This document shows, one piece after another, positions 14,283 to 20,170 of a stretch of 22,577 nt of DNA. Position numbers and translations under genes: made by a program. A model generated the notes under the pieces. It worked only from the letters and a program-made list of their open reading frames with translations. It ran no database searches and was not told the origin of the DNA. Every line of letters starts with the position of its first letter. The stretch's first letter is position 1. Source of the stretch: a virus; the IMG/VR virus record IMGVR_UViG_3300046010_009300, positions 1 through 22,577 of that record, one strand, 5' to 3'.

Positions 14283-14494
14283 ACTTTAACGGCCGTTTTT
14301 GTGTGATATTTTCTAGGGGTTTTCACGCGTCGCACAATTAAGGGCATGCTGTTTTCATCCCATGGCATAACCAAAAAAGGCAAGTCATCGGCCGACATAA
14401 AGCGCATAAAGTCACGCGCGCGAGTAAGGGAAGGGAAGGTGCGAATCACACTCTGGGAATTGGGAAAGCACACGTCATATTTATAAATTGGCAT
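14249..14494 (-). CDS. Island protein of unknown function (81 aa)
   Basis: An 81-aa basic protein: MPIYKYDVCFPNSQSVIRTF, SLTRARDFMRFMSADDLPFL, then VKTPRKYHTKTAVKVDILGP. The start at 14494 follows AGAAAGGATAGAAA, the shared island leader, and the upstream gene stops 17 nt before. Its stop codon lies in the leader of the following gene, so the two are tightly linked. No family recognised. The strand/helix pattern at the N-terminus might suit a small DNA- or protein-binding fold, but this cannot be shown here. Confidence 0.75.
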   Translation of the reverse strand: MPIYKYDVCFPNSQSVIRTFPSLTRARDFMRFMSADDLPFLVMPWDENSMPLIVRRVKTPRKYHTKTAVKVDILGPSQQKG

Positions 14495-14511
14495 TTTCTA
14501 TCCTTTCTGGG

Positions 14512-14892
14512 TTAATCGTCGCGGTCGGTATTCAACTCAAGGCGCGGGTATTCGTCTTCTATAAAGCTATCGTCAATATGCGCAACCCCCAAACGGGTGC
14601 CGGCATCCCAAATCAAAACGGGCAAATCTCGCGGCAAATTAGCGAGCGCAGCCGACAATTTGCCAACTGTCATACCCTTATTTGTTCGGGCATGCTTCAA
14701 AGCGCAAAACCAAACCTCATGCGCATCAGCAATCGACGAATACACATCGTCCATCGAATCGCAAAATTCGCGACTGCTGCGCTCGTCCGGATCAGCAGAT
14801 AAAAAGCGAACTACATCAGCACGCGAAGCAACAGCAACGGCATGCTGATAAACGTCAAGAAAAGCCACATCATCAAAAGACAAGTTTTTCAT
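14512..14892 (-). CDS. Island protein of unknown function (126 aa)
   Basis: A 126-aa acidic protein beginning MKNLSFDDVAFLDVYQHAVA. It has a helical first half and a second half TVGKLSAALANLPRDLPVLI followed by WDAGTRLGVAHIDDSF and an acidic end (EDEYPRLELNTDRDD). The segment 'LxxALxxLPxDLPVLIxD' is reminiscent of small phage proteins annotated only as hypothetical. ATG at 14892 overlaps the stop of the upstream 57-aa gene as ATGA and has GGGGG upstream; a TTG 12 nt earlier is the alternative. It is the second gene of the operon that starts at 15062. Confidence 0.78.
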   Translation of the reverse strand: MKNLSFDDVAFLDVYQHAVAVASRADVVRFLSADPDERSSREFCDSMDDVYSSIADAHEVWFCALKHARTNKGMTVGKLSAALANLPRDLPVLIWDAGTRLGVAHIDDSFIEDEYPRLELNTDRDD

Positions 14893-15062
14893 TTTTTCCC
14901 CCAAGGCGTATCGAAGGAATGGACAATGTCGCCCTTGGCGTCATAGACGATCACAACAAGATCACCACCGCTGAGATACACCTCAACGTAACCGCTGTTT
15001 TTGCCGATGTTTACAACGGCCGACTTGACATCGTTGTCAAGTAAATCAACTGATAATTTCAT
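14889..15062 (-). CDS. Small island protein (57 aa)
   Basis: A 57-aa frame: MKLSVDLLDNDVKSAVVNIG, then KNSGYVEVYLSGGDLVVIVY, and DAKGDIVHSFDTPWGKK. The pattern is mostly beta strands, like a small barrel or hairpin domain. I do not recognise a family. ATG at 15062 follows AGAAAGAAGAGAGCAGAT, the island leader, and its stop overlaps the next start (ATGA). It is the first gene of an operon 15062 to 13478 and is preceded by a promoter with the TTGCAAGGTG box. Confidence 0.75.
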   Translation of the reverse strand: MKLSVDLLDNDVKSAVVNIGKNSGYVEVYLSGGDLVVIVYDAKGDIVHSFDTPWGKK

Positions 15063-15149
15063 ATCTGCTCTCTTCTTTCTAAGGACACCGGATCAAGCAC
15101 CGGCATCGCCAGTATAGCAAGGTTTTGACACCTTGCAACACTTATTTAC
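15063..15149 (-). promoter_or_regulatory. Promoter with TTGCAAGGTG box, 5' hairpin and leader
   Basis: On the minus strand, AT-rich GTAAATAAGTG, then TTGCAAGGTG (TTGCAA at 15133-15138), then TGCTATACT (complement of 15111-15119); the spacer to TATACT is 16 nt. A hairpin built on CCGG/CCGG follows at the expected transcript start. The leader TAGAAAGAAGAGAG lies at 15068-15081. The upstream AT tract and box closely resemble those before the DUF932 gene. Confidence 0.78.
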
Positions 15150-15151
15150 AT

Positions 15152-15556
15152 TTATTTTACTAAACCTAGGGTTTCCTCTAATTCCACCCAAGGCATGCCA
15201 CGCGATGGCCAACATTTGAAGGGCTCAAGCTTTATGCCCTCTGCAGCCAATTTCATAGCATCTCCCCCTTGATACAAACGAATGGTCGAGGGGCGTAGTG
15301 TATTACCCATGTCAAGAACAAGAATGAAGCAAGGCCGTTCCTTGGCAGCATGCCGAGTCATGAAAGCAATTTGATGTGGCCGCAGCCCAACCTTTAAACC
15401 CTTGGCTACCACTTTCAATTCCATCAAAACAAAGTATTCCCCGACACCCACCAACATATCAGGAATGCCAAGGTTGACGCGATTCTCAATGCGCTCAATG
15501 CTGCAGTTGACAAGGCCGGCTTTCACCCTAGCCGAAAACCTAGCTTCAGGTGTCAT
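15152..15556 (-). CDS. PD-(D/E)XK nuclease, VRR-NUC/resolvase-like
   Basis: A 134-aa protein with the nuclease core: IERIENRVNLGIPDMLV (Glu at about 24, G-x-P-D with Asp33), FVLMELKV (Glu46-x-Lys48) and RPHQIAFM (Gln62). This spacing fits small phage PD-(D/E)XK enzymes of the VRR-NUC or Holliday-resolvase type, which cut branched or other DNA with metal ions. ATG at 15556 has GGGGGGA upstream and overlaps the terS end by 11 nt; a longer start at 15649 would lie inside terS. It could resolve replication or recombination intermediates before packaging. Substrate is unknown. Confidence 0.82.
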   Translation of the reverse strand: MTPEARFSARVKAGLVNCSIERIENRVNLGIPDMLVGVGEYFVLMELKVVAKGLKVGLRPHQIAFMTRHAAKERPCFILVLDMGNTLRPSTIRLYQGGDAMKLAAEGIKLEPFKCWPSRGMPWVELEETLGLVK

Positions 15557-16214
15557 CTGATCCCCCCAAATCTCGCTCAAAGATGTCAAGCGGAGGCTGC
15601 TCCACTCCGGCATCGAATTCAGGATCTTTTTCACGTGCTGCACTTTCAATCACCACTCCGGTGTCCGCATCGATCAAGGCGGTAGGTGGTGGGCCACCAT
15701 ACAGCTTTTTAAGCTCATCAAGCTTGCGCTGCACCTCTTCCTTGCTCATGCTGTCAATCGTGCCATGGCGGATCTCTTTGCGCTCCACATAGATCGTTCC
15801 CAAGGCTTGGCCTCTACGATACTCTGCTTGGACGGCTGCAGCAAATGCACCGGCATCCAAAGCTTTGTCGCGAATGACTTGCAAATCGCGCATATGGCGC
15901 TCATAAGACGTGTTGTACTTGGAAGCCAATTCAGCACGATAGGCCTGAATGGCCGCTACAACGTGCGGATTGATGTCGGGGTGGGTAAGCTTCCATGCCA
16001 TCACAGAAGCGCTGGTGGCCTTGTATCCGGCCCGTATGGCAGCCTCTTTCATTGTCACCCGTCCATCGCCACTCACAAGCTCGGTAACAAAGGTCCATTC
16101 CTTAGGCGTGAGCTTCCTGCGCTGCTGACGCAACGGGGCCACTTCTGTGGTCATGCGCTTGCGCGCTTTGTCCGGCATAACCGGTGGAACGTTGTAGACG
16201 TCTTTCTTGGCCAT
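15546..16214 (-). CDS. terS: Terminase small subunit
   Basis: A 222-aa protein from ATG 16214 (GGAGA 8 nt upstream; an earlier start at 16271 lies inside the neighbour). Residues 35-80 are an N-terminal helix-turn-helix with LTPKEWTFVTELVSGDG and MKEAAIRAGYKATSASVMAW, typical of small terminase DNA-binding domains. A long helical oligomerisation region follows (YERHMRDLQVIRDKALDAGA), then a segment IDSMSKEEVQRKLDELKK and an acidic tail. TerS recognises the packaging site and delivers DNA to TerL. Its gene overlaps the 71-aa gene upstream by one base (TAATG) and the nuclease downstream. Unusually, terL is not adjacent but 5.5 kb further on. Confidence 0.88.
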   Translation of the reverse strand: MAKKDVYNVPPVMPDKARKRMTTEVAPLRQQRRKLTPKEWTFVTELVSGDGRVTMKEAAIRAGYKATSASVMAWKLTHPDINPHVVAAIQAYRAELASKYNTSYERHMRDLQVIRDKALDAGAFAAAVQAEYRRGQALGTIYVERKEIRHGTIDSMSKEEVQRKLDELKKLYGGPPPTALIDADTGVVIESAAREKDPEFDAGVEQPPLDIFERDLGGSDDT

Positions 16215-16429
16215 TAGCTGATTCTCCACAAGCGCCAACCATTGTCCACCTTGCGCAGCGTGAACACCCATTTGGGCTGATGCACTCGTGTGAAACGAAG
16301 GGCAGCCACTCTGCAGCTTTCAGCTTGCTTGCGCACGCCAAACAGGATGCTGTCGCCCGCTTCCATTTCCCCAAAAGGATATTTGGATCGATTGGTTGGC
16401 AGGGCTATTCCCTGATCAATGTGTACCAT
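16214..16429 (-). CDS. DUF7303-like small protein (71 aa)
   Basis: A 71-aa protein: ALPTNRSKYPFGEMEAGDSI, then SCRVAALRFTRVHQPKWVFT and a GWRLWRIS end. The pattern 'KYPF-x-MEAGDSIxF ... AA-x-x-F ... F-T-x-R ... RxWRI' matches small phage proteins I remember as DUF7303, of unknown role and often near replication or packaging genes. ATG at 16429 is preferred over the adjacent ATG at 16432, because GGAG then sits 6 nt upstream. It is the first gene of the terS-nuclease transcript and follows a strong promoter. Confidence 0.75.
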   Translation of the reverse strand: MVHIDQGIALPTNRSKYPFGEMEAGDSILFGVRKQAESCRVAALRFTRVHQPKWVFTLRKVDNGWRLWRIS

Positions 16430-16457
16430 CATTAACTCCCGTAAAAGAACTACCACG

Positions 16458-16486
16458 AGTATAACGAGTGTCGCCCCAAGAGTCAA
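16458..16486 (-). promoter_or_regulatory. Sigma-70-like promoter for terS operon
   Basis: On the minus strand TTGACT (16481-16486), a 17-nt spacer, and TATACT (16458-16463): five of six matches in both hexamers. It lies 28 nt upstream of the 71-aa gene and is the best -35/-10 pair in the window. Confidence 0.82.
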
Positions 16487-16893
16487 CCAACAAAAGCAAT
16501 CAGGGCTCCCTATAGAACTTTTGGAGGGTGTAGTGTGTTTTTATTTTTTCAGAATTCATCTCGCGGAGCTCCCCTGAAAATATTACATTGAATCTCCAGA
16601 CGTAATTCGCCGAATGCTCGTAACGTATTGATTTCATTCAGTTCTTACACCATTACGTCTATTACGCCAAATCTCACAAAAATAAAAAAAAAAACATACC
16701 TTACCCCTAAAAGGTCTATAGCACCTAAACCTTAGTATTACTTTTTGGCCCATTTTCGCCCCTTTTTGCCCTCGGTCCTCGGTCCTCGCCCCCTCCCCCA
16801 AACCACACTGTATATCCACCCAGTACAATAAAACATCACACTACAAACCCAAAACCAAGGGAAAACCCCTACGATTTAGTACATTCCAAGTAA
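16487..16893. other. Divergent intergenic region
   Basis: About 400 nt between the leftward terS promoter and the rightward early promoter. It holds a hairpin CTCC/GGAG (about 16507-16526), an A-rich run near 16680 and, on the minus strand, a tandem CGAGGAC repeat (about 16771-16789). A 45-codon minus-strand frame (16637 to 16500, starting MKSIRYEHSANYVWRF) is open but lacks a convincing ribosome site. Likely roles are operators or an origin between the two transcription directions; nothing proves either. Confidence 0.5.
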
Positions 16894-16977
16894 TTGACCT
16901 AACTGGATAAAAGCATGATAATAACCCTGTCCACTTTGATAAAAGGACGGACAACTTCATTAACACAGAAAGGATAG
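16894..16977 (+). promoter_or_regulatory. Early promoter and leader for the plus-strand array
   Basis: TTGACC (16894-16899), a 17-nt spacer and GATAAT (16917-16922): five of six matches in each hexamer. CAGAAAGGATAG at 16966-16977, the same leader as in the minus-strand island genes, supplies the ribosome site. No other convincing promoter was seen within the following 5 kb. Confidence 0.78.
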
Positions 16978-16981
16978 TGAC

Positions 16982-17230
16982 ATGACTAAAAAGCCGGACG
17001 ATACGGATAAAGACATTGGACAAATCATGGACAATGCGCAGACTTTGCTTAACTTTTGCGCAACTACTTTTGCCAAACCCTCGGAGGCGTGGTTCGCGTG
17101 CCTTGTCTCCTCAGCCATTTTGACAGCAGAATTGAGTGTGCCTCTGGACAAGTTTTTGGAGGGTTTTGAGCACGCGTATAGCGATGCGATGAAGGCCAAG
17201 AAAGGTATGGGAGCTTCTTATGATCACTAA
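16982..17230 (+). CDS. First gene of the early array, unknown function (82 aa)
   Basis: An 82-aa helical protein: MTKKPDDTDKDIGQIMDNAQ, then SEAWFACLVSSAILTAELSV and FLEGFEHAYSDAMKAKKG. No family recognised. Start at 16982 is fixed by the AGAAAGGATAG leader four nt upstream. Being first behind a strong promoter, it is probably among the earliest and most abundant phage products. Its end overlaps the next gene by 11 nt. A role in host takeover is a guess from position only. Confidence 0.8.
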   Translation: MTKKPDDTDKDIGQIMDNAQTLLNFCATTFAKPSEAWFACLVSSAILTAELSVPLDKFLEGFEHAYSDAMKAKKGMGASYDH

Positions 17231-17465
17231 TGCTGACAACTACGTGCCTGTAAAGAGCACAGATGGGCGCGCAACGCCATACAACACTGGGAAGGTGCAG
17301 ATTGGTTTGTTGTATCAGCCCAAGCCTGCGGAGATGACTTCCTCTGAGGAGCTTGTTCAGGCGGCTTTGATGGGGTGGTCCTCGATCCATCGTCCTGTGC
17401 CCTTGTGGCCTGTGACGTTGGGGTCGTTGATTGTGGCTTTTTTAATAATTTTGACTGTGGGGTAA
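17220..17465 (+). CDS. Small membrane-anchored protein (81 aa)
   Basis: An 81-aa protein with a polar N-terminal two thirds (TNADNYVPVKSTDGRATPYN ... SSEELVQAALMGWSS) and a single C-terminal membrane span (PVTLGSLIVAFLIILTVG) that ends almost at the C-terminus. This tail-anchored layout implies insertion in the inner membrane with the N-terminal part in the cytoplasm or periplasm. ATG at 17220 has GGGAG 6 nt upstream and overlaps the preceding gene by 11 nt. Function unknown; not long enough for a typical multi-span holin. Confidence 0.8.
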   Translation: MITNADNYVPVKSTDGRATPYNTGKVQIGLLYQPKPAEMTSSEELVQAALMGWSSIHRPVPLWPVTLGSLIVAFLIILTVG

Positions 17466-17468
17466 CAA

Positions 17469-17738
17469 GTGAACAATCAATACGAATTCTTGTATGAATG
17501 TGATGAGTTGGGGTTAGCGCTCAAATGTTTTTTTGAGTATGAGCCGGCTGAGGTAGGTTCGGTGGAGCCCATGTCCGGTTTGAAACTGGAGCCGGACTAT
17601 CCGGAGGTGTGGACCTTGATTTCTGTGTTCTTGCCTAACAGCAATGTGGACTTGAGCGGGGTTTTGCATCCGGATGTGATTTTTCGGATTGAGCAGGATG
17701 CGCCTGTTTATTTTGAAGAGATGAGGAACGTTGTATGA
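17469..17738 (+). CDS. Early-array protein of unknown function (89 aa)
   Basis: An 89-aa acidic protein with GTG start at 17469 and GGGG 6 nt upstream: (M)NNQYEFLYECDELGLALKC, then VEPMSGLKLEPDYPEVWTLI and a strand-rich end (HPDVIFRIEQDAPVYFEEM). Several alternating hydrophobic segments suggest a small beta-sandwich or barrel. I do not recognise a family. It ends by ATGA overlap with the next gene, so its translation is coupled to the array. Confidence 0.78.
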   Translation: MNNQYEFLYECDELGLALKCFFEYEPAEVGSVEPMSGLKLEPDYPEVWTLISVFLPNSNVDLSGVLHPDVIFRIEQDAPVYFEEMRNVV

Positions 17739-17941
17739 CGGAATTTGCATTTCCAAACTCACACCTAAGCCATATCAAGGGCATGGCGCTGCGGGATTAC
17801 TTTGCTGCAGCCGCGTTGCCTATGGCAATTAAGGAAATGAACGATGCGGAGTCGTTCAACATAAATGATGCGGCTTGTATGGCTTATCAATATGCAGACG
17901 CGATGTTAAAGGCAAGACAAAAGGAGAATTTAAATGACTGA
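17735..17941 (+). CDS. Conserved small phage protein (68 aa)
   Basis: A 68-aa protein with HIKGMALRDYFAAAALPMAI followed by INDAACMAYQYADAMLKARQ. The elements G-M-x-L-R-D-Y-F-A-A and A-Y-x-Y-A-D-A-M-L are a familiar pair in small proteins of many phages and prophages; their role is unknown. It starts with an ATGA overlap (17735) and overlaps the next gene by 8 nt. Probably a helical regulatory or adaptor protein, but this is inference. Confidence 0.82.
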   Translation: MTEFAFPNSHLSHIKGMALRDYFAAAALPMAIKEMNDAESFNINDAACMAYQYADAMLKARQKENLND

Positions 17942-18107
17942 AGATCCAAAGATGTTTTTTGATGTGGGTTATCGATTGGGATTGGTGGAGAAGAAAGCCG
18001 CGGCCCTTGATCGGTTGTTGCTTGAAGTGCTGATGGGTGACAAAGATCCTATGCAGGCCATGATTGATCGGCAGAAGATAAAGGATGAATTTGATGAGCA
18101 ATCTTGA
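17934..18107 (+). CDS. Small early-array protein (57 aa)
   Basis: A 57-aa frame: MTEDPKMFFDVGYRLGLVEK, then KAAALDRLLLEVLMGDKDPM and ending KIKDEFDEQS. Predicted to be two helices, likely a coiled hairpin. ATG at 17934 has GGAG 7 nt upstream. It overlaps both neighbours (8 nt and 14 nt), which supports it as a real member of the array. No family recognised. Confidence 0.75.
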   Translation: MTEDPKMFFDVGYRLGLVEKKAAALDRLLLEVLMGDKDPMQAMIDRQKIKDEFDEQS

Positions 18108-18315
18108 AGACTACAAACCGCAGGTAGACCGCCCTAATTGCCACAAGTGCGTGAACCGCGATCCTTTGCCCATGACGCATCACATCCAATGCTTGGAGCC
18201 CAAGGCTTTGATCTCTGGCAATGCTCGGGCTGCGCAGAAGGGTTGGTTCCATTGGCCGTGGAACTTTGACCCTATTTGGTTGGAAGAGTGCAGCAGGTAT
18301 GAGGAGAAGGCATGA
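18094..18315 (+). CDS. Conserved CxxC phage protein (73 aa)
   Basis: A 73-aa protein with PNCHKCVNRDPLPMTHHIQC near the N-terminus and GWFHWPWNFDPIWLEECSRY at the C-terminus. Small proteins with an N-terminal C-x-x-C and a C-terminal 'GWFxxPxNFDPxWLxxC' block recur in phages. Four cysteines (with His nearby) suggest a bound zinc. ATG at 18094 (residue 4 of a longer frame) is preferred because AAGGA then lies 8 nt upstream. Overlaps the next gene by ATGA. Function unknown. Confidence 0.82.
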   Translation: MSNLEDYKPQVDRPNCHKCVNRDPLPMTHHIQCLEPKALISGNARAAQKGWFHWPWNFDPIWLEECSRYEEKA

Positions 18316-18584
18316 CACAAGATGAAATCCTAGATGCACTGTACAAGGTGGTGCAAGAGAACAAGCACTACACAACGTGGACTGTATCAACCCCGCACTT
18401 GGTTGCCTTGGTTAAGTTAGCCATTGAGCAAGAGCGTGAGGCGTGTGCAAAAGTTGCTGAAACGCCTATTGGAGAATATGAAGTGGTTGTGGCTTGCGGG
18501 ACTGAACCAACACCGCATCGCATCCCTCAATATGCAAATTGGCAAGATATTGCAAAAGCCATCCGAGCAAGGGGACAAGCATGA
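18312..18584 (+). CDS. Conserved small phage protein (90 aa)
   Basis: A 90-aa protein: MTQDEILDALYKVVQENKHY, then LVKLAIEQEREACAKVAETP and a C-terminal WQDIAKAIRARGQA. The elements 'ExEACAKxAE' and 'IAxAIRARG' form a pattern seen in many small phage and prophage proteins of unknown role. The start ATG overlaps the previous stop as ATGA, as does its end with the next gene. Helical, soluble; no catalytic residues visible. Confidence 0.82.
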   Translation: MTQDEILDALYKVVQENKHYTTWTVSTPHLVALVKLAIEQEREACAKVAETPIGEYEVVVACGTEPTPHRIPQYANWQDIAKAIRARGQA

Positions 18585-18742
18585 AAGACGACGACGATAT
18601 TCAAGACTACGTCCGCCCATGGGTTGAACTGACTATGGATGATTTTACCGACATACTTAAATTAGCAAGTGAAGGCCGCCCGTTAGAGATATGGGAGTTA
18701 TTCAAAGCAGTAGAAGCCAAGGTGAGGGAGAAGAACACATGA
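18581..18742 (+). CDS. Small early-array protein (53 aa)
   Basis: A 53-aa acidic protein: MKDDDDIQDYVRPWVELTMD, then DFTDILKLASEGRPLEIWEL and a helical end. ATG at 18581 forms an ATGA overlap with the previous stop; an upstream in-frame start at 18539 is rejected because it lies inside the neighbour. The very acidic N-terminus and helical body are all that can be seen. Function unknown. Confidence 0.75.
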   Translation: MKDDDDIQDYVRPWVELTMDDFTDILKLASEGRPLEIWELFKAVEAKVREKNT

Positions 18743-18894
18743 CCACATACAAAGAACTGGGTGAGTTGATGCGCAATCTGCCGACAGATGAAACATGGCT
18801 GCCGCTGTTTTTGGGGCGGCTTAAAGAGAAAGATCCTGAGATCTATCGACGCATGATGGAACTGGCAAACGACAAGCTGAAGGAGAAAGACTGA
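18739..18894 (+). CDS. Small early-array protein (51 aa)
   Basis: A 51-aa charged helical protein: MTTYKELGELMRNLPTDETW, then LFLGRLKEKDPEIYRRMMEL and a lysine-rich end (KLKEKD). Start ATG at 18739 makes an ATGA overlap with the previous stop, and GAGGGAGAAG lies upstream. Its stop shares one base with the next start. Function unknown. Confidence 0.75.
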   Translation: MTTYKELGELMRNLPTDETWLPLFLGRLKEKDPEIYRRMMELANDKLKEKD

Positions 18895-19067
18895 TGTACG
18901 TCCGAAAGGTAAGGAACGAAAACAGGGTAGGCAAGATCACCTTGACTCCCACTGAAGTAGCGCTTGCAAAGAAGATAGGCATATCGGTCGAGAAGTATGC
19001 CAAGAACTGCCTTGTTTTGATTGCCAAGAAGCGCAGATGGAAATGGTTTTTTAAGGAGAAATCATGA
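18894..19067 (+). CDS. Small basic protein sharing a motif with the scaffold (57 aa)
   Basis: A 57-aa basic protein (MYVRKVRNENRVGKITLTPT, then EVALAKKIGISVEKYAKN and a Lys/Arg/Trp-rich tail). The stretch LTPTEVALAKKIGI aligns with LSPSQVAIAKKLGV near the visible end of the scaffold at the left edge, with conservative changes elsewhere. The rest is unrelated, so this is a shared short module, perhaps a helical binding element. ATG at 18894 overlaps the previous stop by one base, with AAGGAGA upstream; its own end has ATGA coupling to the next gene. Confidence 0.78.
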   Translation: MYVRKVRNENRVGKITLTPTEVALAKKIGISVEKYAKNCLVLIAKKRRWKWFFKEKS

Positions 19068-19270
19068 AAGAACTAAGTATTTGGGAGAAGGCGATGGGAT
19101 GGCGTAAGCGCCAGATGGTTATTGAGCAGCTTAAGGAAGAGCCTTGGGTCTTGTCCTCACAGCGTAACTTGGTCCTTGAAGAGGTGGCCAAGGAGATTGA
19201 GAAGATGAAGGCTTTTGGGCCAGACACCATAGGGAGTTTTGCTGCCTACATTAGGAACATGAAAACGTGA
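19064..19270 (+). CDS. Conserved small phage protein (68 aa)
   Basis: A 68-aa protein: MKELSIWEKAMGWRKRQMVI, then VLEEVAKEIEKMKAFGPDTI and GSFAAYIRNMKT. The C-terminal 'VAxxIExMKxFGxDTxxSFAxxIRxM' block is a familiar conserved segment of small phage proteins with unknown role. AAGGAGAAATC precedes ATG 19064, which overlaps the previous stop (ATGA). It ends by a GTGA overlap with the glycosyltransferase gene. Confidence 0.82.
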   Translation: MKELSIWEKAMGWRKRQMVIEQLKEEPWVLSSQRNLVLEEVAKEIEKMKAFGPDTIGSFAAYIRNMKT

Positions 19271-20004
19271 GCCCGATTAAACGCAAAGTAGCCATTCTTT
19301 GCCCGTCTTATGACGGCAAGGTTGTTTGTGACTTTGCGGTCACGATGGCTGTGATCTTTCAGCGCGCAGCGGTGGAAAGGCCTGATCTGGAATTGAATCT
19401 TAATTTCTGGATGAATGAGGCGCTGCTGCAGAAGGCTAGAAGCAATCTGTTTGGGGAAGCTTATGACGCGGGGGTGGACGACATTGTTTTCATCGATTCG
19501 GACCAATCCTTTGATGCACAGGCTTTCTTTGATCTGATTGACCATCCGGTGGACGTGGTGGGTGTTCCTGTTCCGATGAAGGTGGACGAGGAGCGCTATA
19601 ACTTGCGCCCTGAGGACCCTTGGAAACACAGTTGGAACCCATATGTAAACCTGCTAGAGGTCGAGTGCATTGGCACTGGATTCTTGCGCCTTTCTCGTGC
19701 GGCCATGACGGCTGTTTGGGAGCAATCGACACCCTACTTTGAGGACAAGCCTCGGCGCTTGATCTGTGATCTGCAGATCATTGATGGCGGGCTGATTTCG
19801 GAGGATGTGCAGCTTTGCAAGAAGCTAACCGATGCGGGGTTCAAGATCTTTGTTGATGTGGCCTACACGTGCGATCACTTCGGGGTGAAGAAGTACCAAG
19901 GTGATTATGAGGAGTTTTTAAGAAAGAGGATGGAAGATGAGCTTCACAAAGCAACACTTGCAGTTGGGGAGCAAGCAACCGGTGCACAAATTACAGCTTT
20001 GTAA
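19267..20004 (+). CDS. GT-A type glycosyltransferase
   Basis: A 245-aa protein with a Rossmann-like start (KRKVAILCPSYDGKVVCDFA), a metal/nucleotide motif FIDSDQSFD (75-83, D-x-D at 77-79), GTGFLRLSRAAM (136-147) and a catalytic-domain block LISEDVQLCKKLTDAG (176-191) with His204 in CDHFG. This fits phage GT-A enzymes that transfer a sugar from a nucleotide donor. Possible acceptors are modified DNA bases, host surface glycans or phage proteins; no base-modifying gene is visible here, so the acceptor is open. Start is GTG at 19267 in a GTGA overlap. It is the largest enzyme gene in the first half of the array. Confidence 0.87.
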   Translation: MSPIKRKVAILCPSYDGKVVCDFAVTMAVIFQRAAVERPDLELNLNFWMNEALLQKARSNLFGEAYDAGVDDIVFIDSDQSFDAQAFFDLIDHPVDVVGVPVPMKVDEERYNLRPEDPWKHSWNPYVNLLEVECIGTGFLRLSRAAMTAVWEQSTPYFEDKPRRLICDLQIIDGGLISEDVQLCKKLTDAGFKIFVDVAYTCDHFGVKKYQGDYEEFLRKRMEDELHKATLAVGEQATGAQITAL

Positions 20005-20170
20005 TAAGTGCGAAGAAATGCGGCCTCCGGAAGGAGGAATTCAAATGAGTGCAGCAAGATGGATTTGCGCTTGCTGCTGGACCAAAAGAGTAACAACGAG
20101 GAATTTAGTAGAACATGCCAAGACCAAAACCACCCGAGCCCCTGATCGGAAGACAAGTGAGGATGTCTGA
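19982..20170 (+). CDS. Small zinc-finger protein (62 aa)
   Basis: From GTG at 19982 it reads (M)HKLQLCNKCEEMRPPEGG, then IQMSAARWICACCWTKRVTT and a basic tail. C-x-x-C ... C-x-C-C form a likely zinc ribbon, and 'C..C....P..GG..M...W.CA.CW' is a recurrent small phage fold. GGGGAG lies 10 nt before the GTG. An ATG at 19937 in the same frame would give 77 aa with a weaker ribosome site and deeper overlap with the glycosyltransferase; it remains possible. Basic C-terminus suggests nucleic-acid binding. Confidence 0.72.
   Translation: MHKLQLCNKCEEMRPPEGGIQMSAARWICACCWTKRVTTRNLVEHAKTKTTRAPDRKTSEDV

Noticed and set aside
16500-16637. A 45-codon minus-strand frame (MKSIRYEHSANYVWRF...)
   Set aside because: Open but without a convincing ribosome site, and another frame of the same DNA looks equally protein-like; kept only as a remark in the intergenic entry.
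16634-16828. A 64-codon minus-strand frame in the divergent region
   Set aside because: No ribosome site, low-complexity and repeat-derived sequence (tandem CGAGGAC), and no support from overlaps with neighbours.
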